DNA of 44,416 bases from Oscillospiraceae bacterium (GTDB lineage: Bacteria; Bacillota; Clostridia; Oscillospirales; Oscillospiraceae): NCBI GenBank assembly GCA_020025345.1, contig JAHHSH010000006.1:1-44416 (forward strand), written 5' to 3'. The notes beneath the pieces were generated by a model. That model was given only the letters and a program-made list of their open reading frames with translations. It was not told the origin of the DNA and made no database searches. A program made the translations under genes and the position numbers. Below, piece after piece: positions 7,061-15,070 of this stretch; positions within the stretch are counted from its first letter, which is position 1; the number at the start of each line of letters is the position of its first letter.

Positions 7061-8641
7061 ATGATGCAAAAATTGTCTAATAAGAAAATCAATTTCAAGA
7101 TTTTCTTGCCCCCCATTATTCTGCTGTGTGCCTTCGTGGTTTCCGGTGCTATCTGGCCCGACAAGGTTGGCGGCATGATGACCAACCTGCTCTACAGCAT
7201 GGCTGATCACTTCGGCTGGTACATGAACCTGCTGTCCCTGATCCTGCTGATTCTGGCTGTGTGCATTATCATCAGCAAGTACGGCGATGTCCGTATCGGC
7301 GGCCGTGATGCCAAGCCCGAGTTCACCACCTTCCAGTGGATCTCCATGACCATCTGCGGCGGTATCGGTACCGGTCTGCTGTTCTGGGCCATGGGCGAGC
7401 CCATCTTCCACTATGCCATTCCCCCTGTTGCTGCCGGCGTTGAGCCTTTCAGCCGTGATAGTGCTGTTTTCGCCGTGTCTCAGGCTATGTGGAACTGGTC
7501 CTTCATCCAGTATGCTACTTACACCGTGCCCGCTATCATCTGGGCTCTGCTGGTGTACAACAAGAAGCTGCCCCTGTCCTATGACTCCCTGGTACAGTAC
7601 CTGTTCAAGCGTCCCATTCCCTGGCTGGCAAACCTGTTCCGCATCATGACCGTGTTCTGCATCTGCGGCTGCGTGTCCAACTCCATGGGCGCTGGCCTGC
7701 TGCAGATCGGCGGCGGTCTGAATGCCGTGTTCGGTCTGCCCCAGAACAATATGATCTGGCTGATCATTGCCGTTGTCATCGGCGTGACCTTTATCCTCTC
7801 TTCCCTGTCCGGTATCGGCAACGGCCTGAAGAAGCTGTCCGCCATCTGCGTGTACTGCTTCCTGGCTCTGCTGGTTTACACCCTGATCACCGGCGACACC
7901 GTCTTCATCGGCAAGATCTCCTCCGAGGCTGTCGGTAACATGGTGGATAACTTCGGCACCAAGACCACGATGATGAACGCTATGGCTCCCGAGGATACTT
8001 GGTCTGCCGACTGGATTGTCCAGTACTTCGCTTCCTTCATCGTTTACATGCCCGTGTTCGGTATGTTCTTCTGCCGCATGGCTAAGGGCCGTACCGTCCG
8101 TCAGTTCTGCATGCTGAATATCCTGGTTCCCTCCCTGTTCTGCATCATCTGGATCGGCGTATTCGGCGGCCAGGCTATGTACCTGCAGACCAGCGGCACC
8201 ATGGATATCTGGGCTGCTGTGAATGAGTTCGGTATGCAGACCGCTATCTTCCAGATCCTGCAGGCTCTGCCTCTGGGCAAGATCCTGTGCGTGGTGTTCC
8301 TCGTGACCATCGCTGTCTCCTTCAGCACTCTGGCTGACCCCATGTCCTCCGCTCTGGCTTCTGTCTGCGTGGATGGTCAGGAAGTCGACGCTGAGCCCCC
8401 CAAGAAGGCCAAGATCATCATTGGTCTGGTGATCTGCGCTATGGCCTACACCAGCGTTGCTACCGGCGGTATCAACTCCATCAAGGGTCTGTTCACTCTG
8501 GTGGGTCTGCTGATGTCCGTGCCCGGTCTGTTCGCTCTGGTTGCCAGCTTCAAGGCTTGCGCTCAGTGCCTGCGTGAAAAGAACCACGGCTGCGTTGAGC
8601 ATCCCGGTGATGTTGCCGAGCTGAAGGAAATTAACGACTAA
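7061..8641 (+). CDS. BCCT family transporter with altered substrate box
   Basis: A 526-aa protein with about 12 membrane segments and the BCCT framework: GGIGTGLLFWAMGEPIFHY at about residue 100 (family GxGxGxxFxxxxEPxxHY) and RMAKGRTVRQF at about 339. Canonical members (CaiT, BetP, OpuD) import betaine, carnitine or choline through a tryptophan-rich segment of TM8, WTxFYWAWW. Here residues 318-326 read WIVQYFASF, so the second, third and fourth Trp are replaced by Phe, Ser and Phe. The aromatic cage for a trimethylammonium group is therefore largely missing, and the substrate may not be a quaternary amine. It sits 80 bases after the AcnX pair, in the same orientation and with the same biased codon use, so it probably imports the AcnX substrate. 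Confidence 0.88.
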   Translation: MMQKLSNKKINFKIFLPPIILLCAFVVSGAIWPDKVGGMMTNLLYSMADHFGWYMNLLSLILLILAVCIIISKYGDVRIGGRDAKPEFTTFQWISMTICGGIGTGLLFWAMGEPIFHYAIPPVAAGVEPFSRDSAVFAVSQAMWNWSFIQYATYTVPAIIWALLVYNKKLPLSYDSLVQYLFKRPIPWLANLFRIMTVFCICGCVSNSMGAGLLQIGGGLNAVFGLPQNNMIWLIIAVVIGVTFILSSLSGIGNGLKKLSAICVYCFLALLVYTLITGDTVFIGKISSEAVGNMVDNFGTKTTMMNAMAPEDTWSADWIVQYFASFIVYMPVFGMFFCRMAKGRTVRQFCMLNILVPSLFCIIWIGVFGGQAMYLQTSGTMDIWAAVNEFGMQTAIFQILQALPLGKILCVVFLVTIAVSFSTLADPMSSALASVCVDGQEVDAEPPKKAKIIIGLVICAMAYTSVATGGINSIKGLFTLVGLLMSVPGLFALVASFKACAQCLREKNHGCVEHPGDVAELKEIND

Positions 8642-8725
8642 ATTCTGATTTCTTCATAGAAACCGCATATGTTGGTTAGCAACTCGTCCTTGTGGTTCTA
8701 AATGTAGAAGAACATGGACAAACAT

Positions 8726-8775
8726 AGGAAGAGCTGCTGCATTTTGCAACAGCTCTTCCTCCTCCTCTCTTGAGG
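8726..8775 (+). terminator. Strong hairpin between the transporter and lyase genes
   Basis: AGGAAGAGCTG (8726-8736) pairs with CAGCTCTTCCT (8750-8760), with an inner TGCA/TGCA pairing. The tail is C/T-rich rather than a clean T run, so it may be a partial terminator or a processing site that lowers expression of the downstream genes. The region after it (TATATTATATAAAGGAG) may hold a second promoter. Confidence 0.5.
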
Positions 8776-8819
8776 TTTCTTTCTATACAAAATTTATATT
8801 ATATAAAGGAGTAAGCATC

Positions 8820-9713
8820 ATGAACAAGAATTTCGTTGGCGTATATCCTGTTGCGATTACGCCCTTTAAGGAAAACGGCGAGTTCGATTTCGAGGCCGCC
8901 AAGAAGCATATTGATTTTCTGATCGAGTCCGGCGTGCATGGCCTGTGCATCTGGGGTGCTACCGGTGAGTACCAGAGCATCACTCTGGCTGAGCACAAGG
9001 CATATGTCCAGGAGATCCTGCCCTACATCAATAAGCGCGTGTCCGTGATCGTGGGCTGCACCCGCGAGATGCCCGATGAGGCTTCCGATCTGGCAAACAA
9101 TGCTTTTGCCTGCGGCGCAGACGCTGTGATGATCCTGCCCACCTACTACTGCCATCCCTGCCAGGAGGAGATCTACGAGTACTACAAGTACATCGCAGAT
9201 CATGTCAACGGCGGCAAGATCATGGTTTACAATAACCCCGGCAGCGCCGGTGTTGAGATCGAGCGCGAGACCTATGAGCGTCTGATGAAGCTCGATCAGG
9301 TCTGCGTGGTCAAGGAGTCCAGCGGCAACATCCGCAAGCTGACCGAGGTCATCAACGACAGCACCGATCACGTTTCCGTGTTCTGCGGCTGGGACAACAT
9401 GGCTTATGAGTCCTTCGTCTGCGGCGCTGTGGGCTGGATTTCCATGCTGGCTAACCTCGCCCCCAAGCAGTGCGTCAATATGTTCGAGGCTGTCTACACC
9501 GAGAAGGATTATGACAAGGCTCGTAAGATCTACTGCGAGGTTCTGCCCGCACTGACCGCTCTGGAGTCTGTGGCAAAGCCCGTGCAGGCCATCAAGTATG
9601 TGATGGACAAGAAGGGCCAGGTTGGCGGTTACAGCCGTCGTCCCCGTATTCCTCTGACCCAGGCAGAGAAGGACGAGATCGATCAGCTCTTTGATCTGAG
9701 CGTCCTGTATTGA
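8820..9713 (+). CDS. Dihydrodipicolinate synthase/N-acetylneuraminate lyase family protein
   Basis: A 297-aa class I aldolase-fold protein of normal family length. The Schiff-base lysine is Lys165 in VVKESSG, the catalytic tyrosine is Tyr137 in VYNNP, and the substrate-carboxylate loop is GATGEY at 46-51. Family members cleave or form 2-keto acids, usually releasing or adding pyruvate, or act as dehydratases and deaminases (for example on pyrroline-4-hydroxy-2-carboxylate). A biosynthetic DapA is unlikely because the gene sits between a transporter and an alcohol dehydrogenase in a catabolic cluster. It probably acts on the product of AcnX. The exact reaction cannot be read from sequence. Confidence 0.88.
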   Translation: MNKNFVGVYPVAITPFKENGEFDFEAAKKHIDFLIESGVHGLCIWGATGEYQSITLAEHKAYVQEILPYINKRVSVIVGCTREMPDEASDLANNAFACGADAVMILPTYYCHPCQEEIYEYYKYIADHVNGGKIMVYNNPGSAGVEIERETYERLMKLDQVCVVKESSGNIRKLTEVINDSTDHVSVFCGWDNMAYESFVCGAVGWISMLANLAPKQCVNMFEAVYTEKDYDKARKIYCEVLPALTALESVAKPVQAIKYVMDKKGQVGGYSRRPRIPLTQAEKDEIDQLFDLSVLY

Positions 9714-9761
9714 TCTGCGCTGGACAATCCCTTATATTCTGACAAAGCGAGGCATTAACGA

Positions 9762-10931
9762 ATGTTTACTATTGATACTTATCTGCCCACTCGCATCGTT
9801 TTCGGCTTTGGCCGTCTGAACGATCTGAAGGACATGAAGCTGCCCGGCAAGAAGGCTCTGATCTGCGTGACCGCTGACGGCCTGATGAAGACCCTGGGCA
9901 TTCTGCAGCGCGTGGAGTCCCTGCTGCAGGAGAACGGCACCGAGTATGTGATCTTTGATAAGGTGCAGCAGAACCCCGTCAAGGGCAATGTGGAAGCTGC
10001 TGTTGCTGTTTTGAAGGAGACCGGCTGTGACTTCGTCATCGGTCTGGGCGGCGGCGCCAGCATTGACGTTGCCAAGGCTACGGCTGTCATGGCTGTGACC
10101 GAGGGCGACCTGTGGGAGTATGCTTACACCGGCACCGGTGGACGCAAGGAGCTGACCAATGCTCTGCCCATCGTGACCATCTCCACCACCTGCGGTACCG
10201 GCACCGAGAGCGACCAGTTCTGCGTGATCACCAACGAGGATACCCAGGAGAAGCTGGACTTCATCGCGGACGCCATGTTCCCCACCCTGTCCATCATCGA
10301 CCCCGAGCTGATGATGACCCTGCCCCGCAAGCTCAGCGCATTCCAGGGCTTTGATGCTCTGTTCCACTGCGCCGAGTGCTATGTGGGCAACGGCCACCAG
10401 AACCGTCTGCTGGACACCTATGCTGCTGACGGCGTGACCACCATCGGCAAGAACCTCATTCGCGTCATCACCGATCCTACCGATAAGGAAGCCCGTACCA
10501 ATCTGGCTTACGCTGCCGACATTCTGGGCGGCTATTCCATGGTGCTGGCTCCCGTTACCTCTCACCACATTCTGGCTCAGACTCTGGGTGGAATGTATCC
10601 CACCTTCCCCCACGGTGCAACGCTGATCGCTGTGGCTGAGGAATACTACAAGAAGGCTTGCGCTCTGGCTCCCGCGGAGTTCGATGAGCTGGGCGAGATG
10701 CTGGGCGAGAAGCGCGATCCCGCAAAGCCCGGTTACGCTTTCGTCAAGGGCCTGGTACGCCTGCTGGATGAAGCCGAGATGCGCGATCTGAAGATGAGCG
10801 ACTACGGCGTGAAGCCCGAGGACTTCGAGAAGATCGTCCACATGACCGTCCATCAGGTCGGCGTGGATCTGGATCGCTATACCCTGAGCGATGCTGACTT
10901 TATCGAGATTCTGGAGAAGTCCTACCGGTAA
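9762..10931 (+). CDS. Iron-containing alcohol dehydrogenase
   Basis: A 389-aa group III (Fe-ADH) enzyme. The NAD-binding GGGAS motif is present near residue 95. The metal ligands are visible: Asp and His in GFDALFH, His in TSHHILAQTLGG, and His in FPHGATL. Such enzymes interconvert aldehydes and alcohols with NAD(P)H. It starts 48 bases after the lyase gene and is followed by a terminator, so it closes the cluster. The likely job is reduction of an aldehyde made by the lyase, re-oxidising NADH, as in 1,3-propanediol or lactaldehyde routes. Substrate unknown. Confidence 0.9.
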   Translation: MFTIDTYLPTRIVFGFGRLNDLKDMKLPGKKALICVTADGLMKTLGILQRVESLLQENGTEYVIFDKVQQNPVKGNVEAAVAVLKETGCDFVIGLGGGASIDVAKATAVMAVTEGDLWEYAYTGTGGRKELTNALPIVTISTTCGTGTESDQFCVITNEDTQEKLDFIADAMFPTLSIIDPELMMTLPRKLSAFQGFDALFHCAECYVGNGHQNRLLDTYAADGVTTIGKNLIRVITDPTDKEARTNLAYAADILGGYSMVLAPVTSHHILAQTLGGMYPTFPHGATLIAVAEEYYKKACALAPAEFDELGEMLGEKRDPAKPGYAFVKGLVRLLDEAEMRDLKMSDYGVKPEDFEKIVHMTVHQVGVDLDRYTLSDADFIEILEKSYR

Positions 10932-10969
10932 TTGCAATAGAGTAACCCCTATATAGTTTGGCATAAAGT

Positions 10970-11010
10970 AAGGTGCTGCACGATGAACGTCGTGCAGCAC
11001 CTTGCTTTTG
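10970..11010 (+). terminator. Terminator of the acnX cluster
   Basis: AAGGTGCTGCACGA (from 10970) pairs with TCGTGCAGCACCTT (to 11003), followed by GCTTTTGTTG. It lies about 40 bases after the alcohol dehydrogenase stop. Confidence 0.85.
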
Positions 11011-11056
11011 TTGTGGAAAAAGGCTGCCGCGCGTTGAAGCGGCAGACAGCATAAGA

Positions 11057-11088
11057 GAAAAGCCCCCGGCCGAAGTCGGGGGCTTTCC
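11057..11088 (-). terminator. Terminator of the hydrolase operon
   Basis: On the minus strand AAAGCCCCCG and CGGGGGCTTT form a stem, followed by TCTCTT. It lies about 55 bases after the hydrolase stop and faces the acnX cluster terminator. Confidence 0.8.
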
Positions 11089-11140
11089 TCTTGTAAAAAG
11101 GGAGATTGAGAGAAATGCAAGTAAAATTTGCCGGGGGAAA

Positions 11141-12073
11141 TCACTGCGCCAGACAACGGTTGATCCACAGTCTTACATCCTTGTAGACCACATCGTAGTT
11201 GCGCTCGTTGAACAGCTCGTGCCGTGCGTCGGGATAGAGATGGATGGATACATCCTCCATCCCCGCCTTTTTGAGACGGCGGTAGATCTGCTCTACGCCT
11301 TTTCCGTAACGCCCCACCGGGTCTTTGTCACCGGAGATGAGCAGGATGGGAAGGCTTTTCGGCAGACTGCGGAACCACGAGCGCCGATTGGCAAGGATGC
11401 TGAGACGGGACAGATCCCGGTAGCCGCAGGCCGTAAAACGGAAGCTGCACCGGGGATCCTGCAAGTAGCGATCCACCACGGCTTCATCCCGGGTGAGCCA
11501 GTCCTTGTCGGTGCGCTGAGGGGTACACTTCTTGTTAAAGGAGCCGAAGAACATCCAATCCAGAACGTCGCTGCGATAGTGCCCGCCCCGGAACCATGCC
11601 GTGCAGGAGGCCACCGCAACACCCAACGGTGCCATGGGATTCGACCCACCGGTGCCGCAGATAATGGCACCGTCCAGCTTGCTTCCGTACCGAGCCAGAT
11701 ACAGCCGGACAATGAAAGAGCCCATGCTGTGGCCAAAGAGGAAGTAAGGCAGGCTGGGATAGGCCTTTTTCACGAGCTTGGTCATGTGGTAGAGATCTTC
11801 CACCAGAAACCGGGTGCCTTTCTTCTCACCGAAATAGCCGTAATTCTCCGGCCCGGAGGAATCGCCGTGGCCGATGTGGTCATTGCCGCAGACCACGAAC
11901 CCCTCCCCCACCATATCGGCGATGAAGCGGTGGTATCGCTGGAAATATTCACACATTCCGTGGGAAATCTGGATCACACCCCGGGGCCTTCCCTCCGGTG
12001 TATAGATCCAGCCTGCTACATGGCTGACGCCGTCGGCGCTGAGGAAAGTGATGCGTCTTTGGTGCTGCTCCAT
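11141..12073 (-). CDS. Alpha/beta hydrolase, monoacylglycerol lipase/lysophospholipase-like
   Basis: A 310-aa serine hydrolase. The nucleophile elbow GHSMGS gives Ser116, and the oxyanion segment HGMCEY near residue 38 resembles the HGM of monoglyceride lipases. The acid is probably Asp in SGDKDPVG and the base His in PDARHELFNE near the C terminus, completing the triad. No signal peptide is visible, so it is likely cytoplasmic or membrane-associated. It starts three bases after the radical SAM stop in a three-gene operon. That arrangement suggests lipid or ester metabolism linked to the radical SAM step, but the substrate is unknown. Confidence 0.87.
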   Translation of the reverse strand: MEQHQRRITFLSADGVSHVAGWIYTPEGRPRGVIQISHGMCEYFQRYHRFIADMVGEGFVVCGNDHIGHGDSSGPENYGYFGEKKGTRFLVEDLYHMTKLVKKAYPSLPYFLFGHSMGSFIVRLYLARYGSKLDGAIICGTGGSNPMAPLGVAVASCTAWFRGGHYRSDVLDWMFFGSFNKKCTPQRTDKDWLTRDEAVVDRYLQDPRCSFRFTACGYRDLSRLSILANRRSWFRSLPKSLPILLISGDKDPVGRYGKGVEQIYRRLKKAGMEDVSIHLYPDARHELFNERNYDVVYKDVRLWINRCLAQ

Positions 12074-12076
12074 AGA

Positions 12077-13432
12077 TCAGTGTTCCTCCTGCTTGCGGGC
12101 TTGGCGCTCCTGCCACAGCTCATCGGCGGCACCTGTCCAGTGCTGGGCGTATTCCGCGCACTTGCCGCACAGGTGCTCTGCGCTCTCCGGAGAGAGAAGG
12201 TCGGTGGACTTTGCGCCGCTTTCACGCACCATGCGCTGCAAAATTTCGGGGTTTTCCAGCATGGGGCAGGGACGCAGCATATTGTCGTTGAAGGGCTGAT
12301 TGTCGTGATAGGCCATGAAGAGAGGCGAACGCAGGCAGTCCAGCAGGGACTGCTCACGGATATTGGCGTTGGAGTAGTGGATGAACACGCAGGGGTCCAC
12401 ATCGCCGTTGGCGTTGATGTGGAGATAGCGCCGACCACCGGCGATGCAGCCGCCCACATACTCGGCGTCGTTCTGGAAGTCCATGGCGAACAGAGGCTTT
12501 TCCGCGCGGAGCTGACGGATGCGGTGATAGACTGCCGTGCGCTGCTCGGCCGTAGGCAGCAGCTCCGGGGAGGCATCATTGCCCACCGGCATATAGTGGA
12601 AATACCAGATGAAGTAGGCGCCCATGGCGATGAGGCTGTCGTAGTATTCCTCGGAGGAGATGGCCTCCCAGTTGGCGGAGGTGTAGCAAGAGGAGATACC
12701 GTAGAGCAGCTTCTTGTGGCGCAAAAGGGCCATGGCGTGCTGCACCTTGGCAAAGGTGCCCTCGCCGCGGCGTCCGTCGGTGGCGGCCTGGTCGCCCTCC
12801 AGAGAGATGGCGGGGACGAAGTTCTTCACCCGCAGCATATCGTTGGCGAAGTCCTCATCAATCAAGGTGGCGTTGGTGAAACATAGGAAAATGCAGTCCG
12901 AGTGCTTTTCACACAAACGGATGAGGTCGTGCTTGCGCACCAGCGGCTCACCACCGGTATAGATGTAGAGGTATACGCCCATCTCCTTACCCTGACGGAT
13001 GATGTCGTCGATCTCGTCGTAGGTAAGGTTCAGCTTGTTGCCGTATTCCGCCGCCCAGCAGCCGGTGCAGTGGAGGTTACAGGCGGAGGTGGGGTCCAGC
13101 AAAATGGCCCAGGGAATGTTGCAGTTGTATTTCTTGCGGTACTTATCCTGTTGGGGCCAGCCCACTAGGTTGGCGTTGATGAAGAAGTTGGTGACCAGTG
13201 TGGTCAAAACCTCCGGGTCTACCTCCTCCAAAAGGTGCAGCACATAGCCGTGATAGGGATGCTTGGGATTTTCAAAGATCTCCCGGATGACACGACGCTG
13301 GTTCACAAACTCTCCCTTGGAGAATTTATCTGCCCAGTTGATGAGCTTGATGAGGTTTTCCTCCGGATTTTTATAGAGATAGTGGAAGGCCTGTTCCAGA
13401 CCCAGTTTTTTTAGAGTGGTCGATGCGTCCAT
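12077..13432 (-). CDS. Radical SAM protein with SPASM-like C terminus
   Basis: A 451-aa protein. The 4Fe-4S cluster motif CxxxCxxC is at Cys118, Cys122 and Cys125, in SACNLHCTGCW, and the SAM-binding GGEP is at about residue 158. After the barrel, GGCIAGGRRYLHINANGD leads into DPC and later CGKC cysteines, which resembles the auxiliary-cluster region of SPASM or HpnH-like proteins. The first 100 residues form an extra alpha-helical domain that I do not recognise. There is no precursor-peptide gene beside it, so RiPP maturation is not indicated. Coupling to a lipase-like hydrolase and a DUF308 membrane protein points to lipid or cell-envelope modification, as inference only. Confidence 0.88.
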   Translation of the reverse strand: MDASTTLKKLGLEQAFHYLYKNPEENLIKLINWADKFSKGEFVNQRRVIREIFENPKHPYHGYVLHLLEEVDPEVLTTLVTNFFINANLVGWPQQDKYRKKYNCNIPWAILLDPTSACNLHCTGCWAAEYGNKLNLTYDEIDDIIRQGKEMGVYLYIYTGGEPLVRKHDLIRLCEKHSDCIFLCFTNATLIDEDFANDMLRVKNFVPAISLEGDQAATDGRRGEGTFAKVQHAMALLRHKKLLYGISSCYTSANWEAISSEEYYDSLIAMGAYFIWYFHYMPVGNDASPELLPTAEQRTAVYHRIRQLRAEKPLFAMDFQNDAEYVGGCIAGGRRYLHINANGDVDPCVFIHYSNANIREQSLLDCLRSPLFMAYHDNQPFNDNMLRPCPMLENPEILQRMVRESGAKSTDLLSPESAEHLCGKCAEYAQHWTGAADELWQERQARKQEEH

Positions 13433-13455
13433 AGGTAGCTCCTTTCCCTGTAATC

Positions 13456-14022
13456 TTATTTCTTTCTGTCGTTGTCAGGGCGCGGTATATATAGGGCGGT
13501 ACAAATGGTGATAAGGTTCAAAATACCCACAGCCAGCAGCGAAACGCCGGCCAGAGTCATCACAGCCCGGGTGCTCTCGTAGGGGCGGAATACCAGTAAA
13601 AAGCCGGTGATCCCTGCCACGATGGCACCGCCGAGGATCAGCCACCACAGCCGGATGCCGAACACCTTGGCGTCGATGGAAGTCTGGATTTTTAAAAAGG
13701 CGTCTGCCAGTACGCAGATGCCAGCCACAATGCAGATCCGATGCGCGACGACTTCTGTGCGGAAGAGAAGGATCGCTCCCAGCGCCATCAGCAGCAGCCC
13801 CAGTGCCAGATCAAACTGGAAGGCCAGCCGATAGAGGTCTTGGGACAGATATCCGATGATCTTGACAATGCCGAAGAGCACCAGCAGTACGCCGGCGATG
13901 CGGCACAGCAGCAGCACCGAAAACATGGGCCGTACCAATAATATGATTCCCAATACACAAAAAAGCACCGAGAGTGTCAGATAGCCGTATTTTGCCGCTT
14001 GCAGTTGTCGGTTGCTTCCCAT
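13456..14022 (-). CDS. DUF308 (HdeD-like) membrane protein
   Basis: About 188 aa with six hydrophobic segments arranged as repeated pairs, typical of the DUF308/HdeD family, whose function is poorly known (HdeD is linked to acid resistance in E. coli). The ATG at 14022 is chosen because AAGGAGG (14036-14030 on minus) lies 7 bases before it; the ATG at 14028 would be only one base from that site. It is the first gene of the operon with the radical SAM and hydrolase genes. Confidence 0.85.
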   Translation of the reverse strand: MGSNRQLQAAKYGYLTLSVLFCVLGIILLVRPMFSVLLLCRIAGVLLVLFGIVKIIGYLSQDLYRLAFQFDLALGLLLMALGAILLFRTEVVAHRICIVAGICVLADAFLKIQTSIDAKVFGIRLWWLILGGAIVAGITGFLLVFRPYESTRAVMTLAGVSLLAVGILNLITICTALYIPRPDNDRKK

Positions 14023-14116
14023 ACGCATTCCTCCTTTCCTATGAAATCTGAAGCTATACCGAGCCTCCTTTTAAATGTATTGTAGCCGGAAAAGGTAGAA
14101 AAACATACGGATAAGT

Positions 14117-14151
14117 AACGCCCCCTTGCCTACAATTTGGGCAAGGGGGCG
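14117..14151 (-). terminator. Terminator of the tetR gene
   Basis: GC-rich arms CGCCCCCTTGCC and GGGCAAGGGGGCG form a long stem just after the tetR stop. On the minus strand it is followed by TTACTTATCC, a weak T tail. Confidence 0.6.
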
Positions 14152-14170
14152 TGGATGTCTAAGAAATTTA

Positions 14171-14728
14171 TTATTTATTTTCGCAGCGGTCGATCATTTC
14201 TTCCAGTTCGCCCTGCTTCAGGACGCAGAGCCGCCGGGTGAAATCGTGGATATCCTCGTGCATACCGCTCTCCAGCCAGCCGTTGACAAGGCCGAAGCTG
14301 ACACATTTAAAATATTCAATCAGCAGCTGCCGATCCTCCGGCGAGACGTTGCGGTTGACCAGAACACTGTCGATATAGGTCGTGGCAGCATGGGCGCAGA
14401 CCCGCCACTGATACTGCTCGAAAATATCCCGGTTCACGGAGCGGTAGATATGCAAAACCGATTTGCGATGAGCCAGGGAGAACTCGATGATAGCCTCCAG
14501 ACACTCCTCTGCCGAGTGGACCGTGGGATAGCGGCGGATTAGCTCGTCGGCATCCTCTTGAATAATGGACTCCAACAGCTGCGGGATGTCTTGGAAATGA
14601 TAATAAAAGGTGTTCCGGTTCACACCACATTCGTTCACAATATCCCGAACGGAAATTTGCTTGAGGGGTTTTTCCTCCAGCAGCTTCAAAAAGGAATCAC
14701 GGATCACTTTTTTTGTGAAATTGGCCAT
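14171..14728 (-). CDS. TetR/AcrR family transcriptional regulator
   Basis: A 185-aa protein with an N-terminal TetR helix-turn-helix (about residues 8-55). The recognition region is QISVRDIVNECGVNRNTFYY, and the C-terminal part resembles the TetR_C_8 type. It is transcribed toward the DUF308-radical SAM-hydrolase operon. A perfect palindrome upstream of its start (14760-14783) is a strong candidate for its own operator. Whether it also controls the downstream operon is inference. Ligand unknown. Confidence 0.9.
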   Translation of the reverse strand: MANFTKKVIRDSFLKLLEEKPLKQISVRDIVNECGVNRNTFYYHFQDIPQLLESIIQEDADELIRRYPTVHSAEECLEAIIEFSLAHRKSVLHIYRSVNRDIFEQYQWRVCAHAATTYIDSVLVNRNVSPEDRQLLIEYFKCVSFGLVNGWLESGMHEDIHDFTRRLCVLKQGELEEMIDRCENK

Positions 14729-14759
14729 AGCGCGTCATCCTTTCCGGAGTATTTGTAAT

Positions 14760-14783
14760 TATATAATCTATATAGTTTATATA
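14760..14783. promoter_or_regulatory. Palindromic operator candidate for the TetR regulator
   Basis: TATATAA-N-CTATATAG-N-TTATATA is a 24-base perfectly symmetric site (bar the two spacer bases) about 32 bases before the tetR start. It is AT-rich and overlaps the region expected for the tetR -10, as in autorepressing TetR proteins. Confidence 0.65.
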
Positions 14784-14810
14784 GTAACAAATTCCGGCGC
14801 TAAATGCAAA

Positions 14811-15070
14811 CAAAAGAAAAAGAGCAGAGGACAAGGCTGTCCTCTGCTCTGAGAGGGGGGATGGAGACCTGCCCTCCTCTCGTATGCCCACCGGCGCATC
14901 GACGTGAAAAACACATCCGCACATCCCGCCGATGCAAAAGTCGGTGGACACACGAGAAAATGGGAGTGTGGTAAATGATGGAAGAGAGTGTCCGCCCGCG
15001 ACAGAACTGCCGCGGGACGGAACTGGTGTGGGGGTGCCCGGTGTTCCGGGATGGTTCTCAGTATAGAGGG
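14811..15070 (-). ncRNA. Candidate structured non-coding RNA ending in an intrinsic terminator
   Basis: On the minus strand the arm complementary to 14942-14956 pairs along all 15 positions with the arm complementary to 14879-14893. Two of the pairs are G-U. On the plus strand the same two positions would be A-C mismatches, which argues that the RNA is made from the minus strand. Inside it GCATCG/CGATGC and ATGTG/CACGT continue the rod. 5' of it are CCCGG...CCGGG and CCCGCG...CGCGGG hairpins. It ends with a 13-bp stem (14821-14850) followed by TTTTTCTTTTG on the minus strand. A possible -10 (TATACT, complement of 15060-15065) would start it near 15055. No open frame here is credible. I do not recognise RNase P, SRP, tmRNA or 6S signature bases. 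Confidence 0.5.

Noticed and set aside
7037..8602. A 521-codon open frame antisense to the BCCT gene, with similar long frames opposite the topoisomerase genes
   Set aside because: All mirror a real gene with clear motifs and show Gln/His/Gly-rich composition without start signals.
10973..12886. A 637-codon plus-strand frame across the hydrolase and radical SAM genes
   Set aside because: It crosses two terminators, overlaps well supported minus-strand genes, and has no family features.
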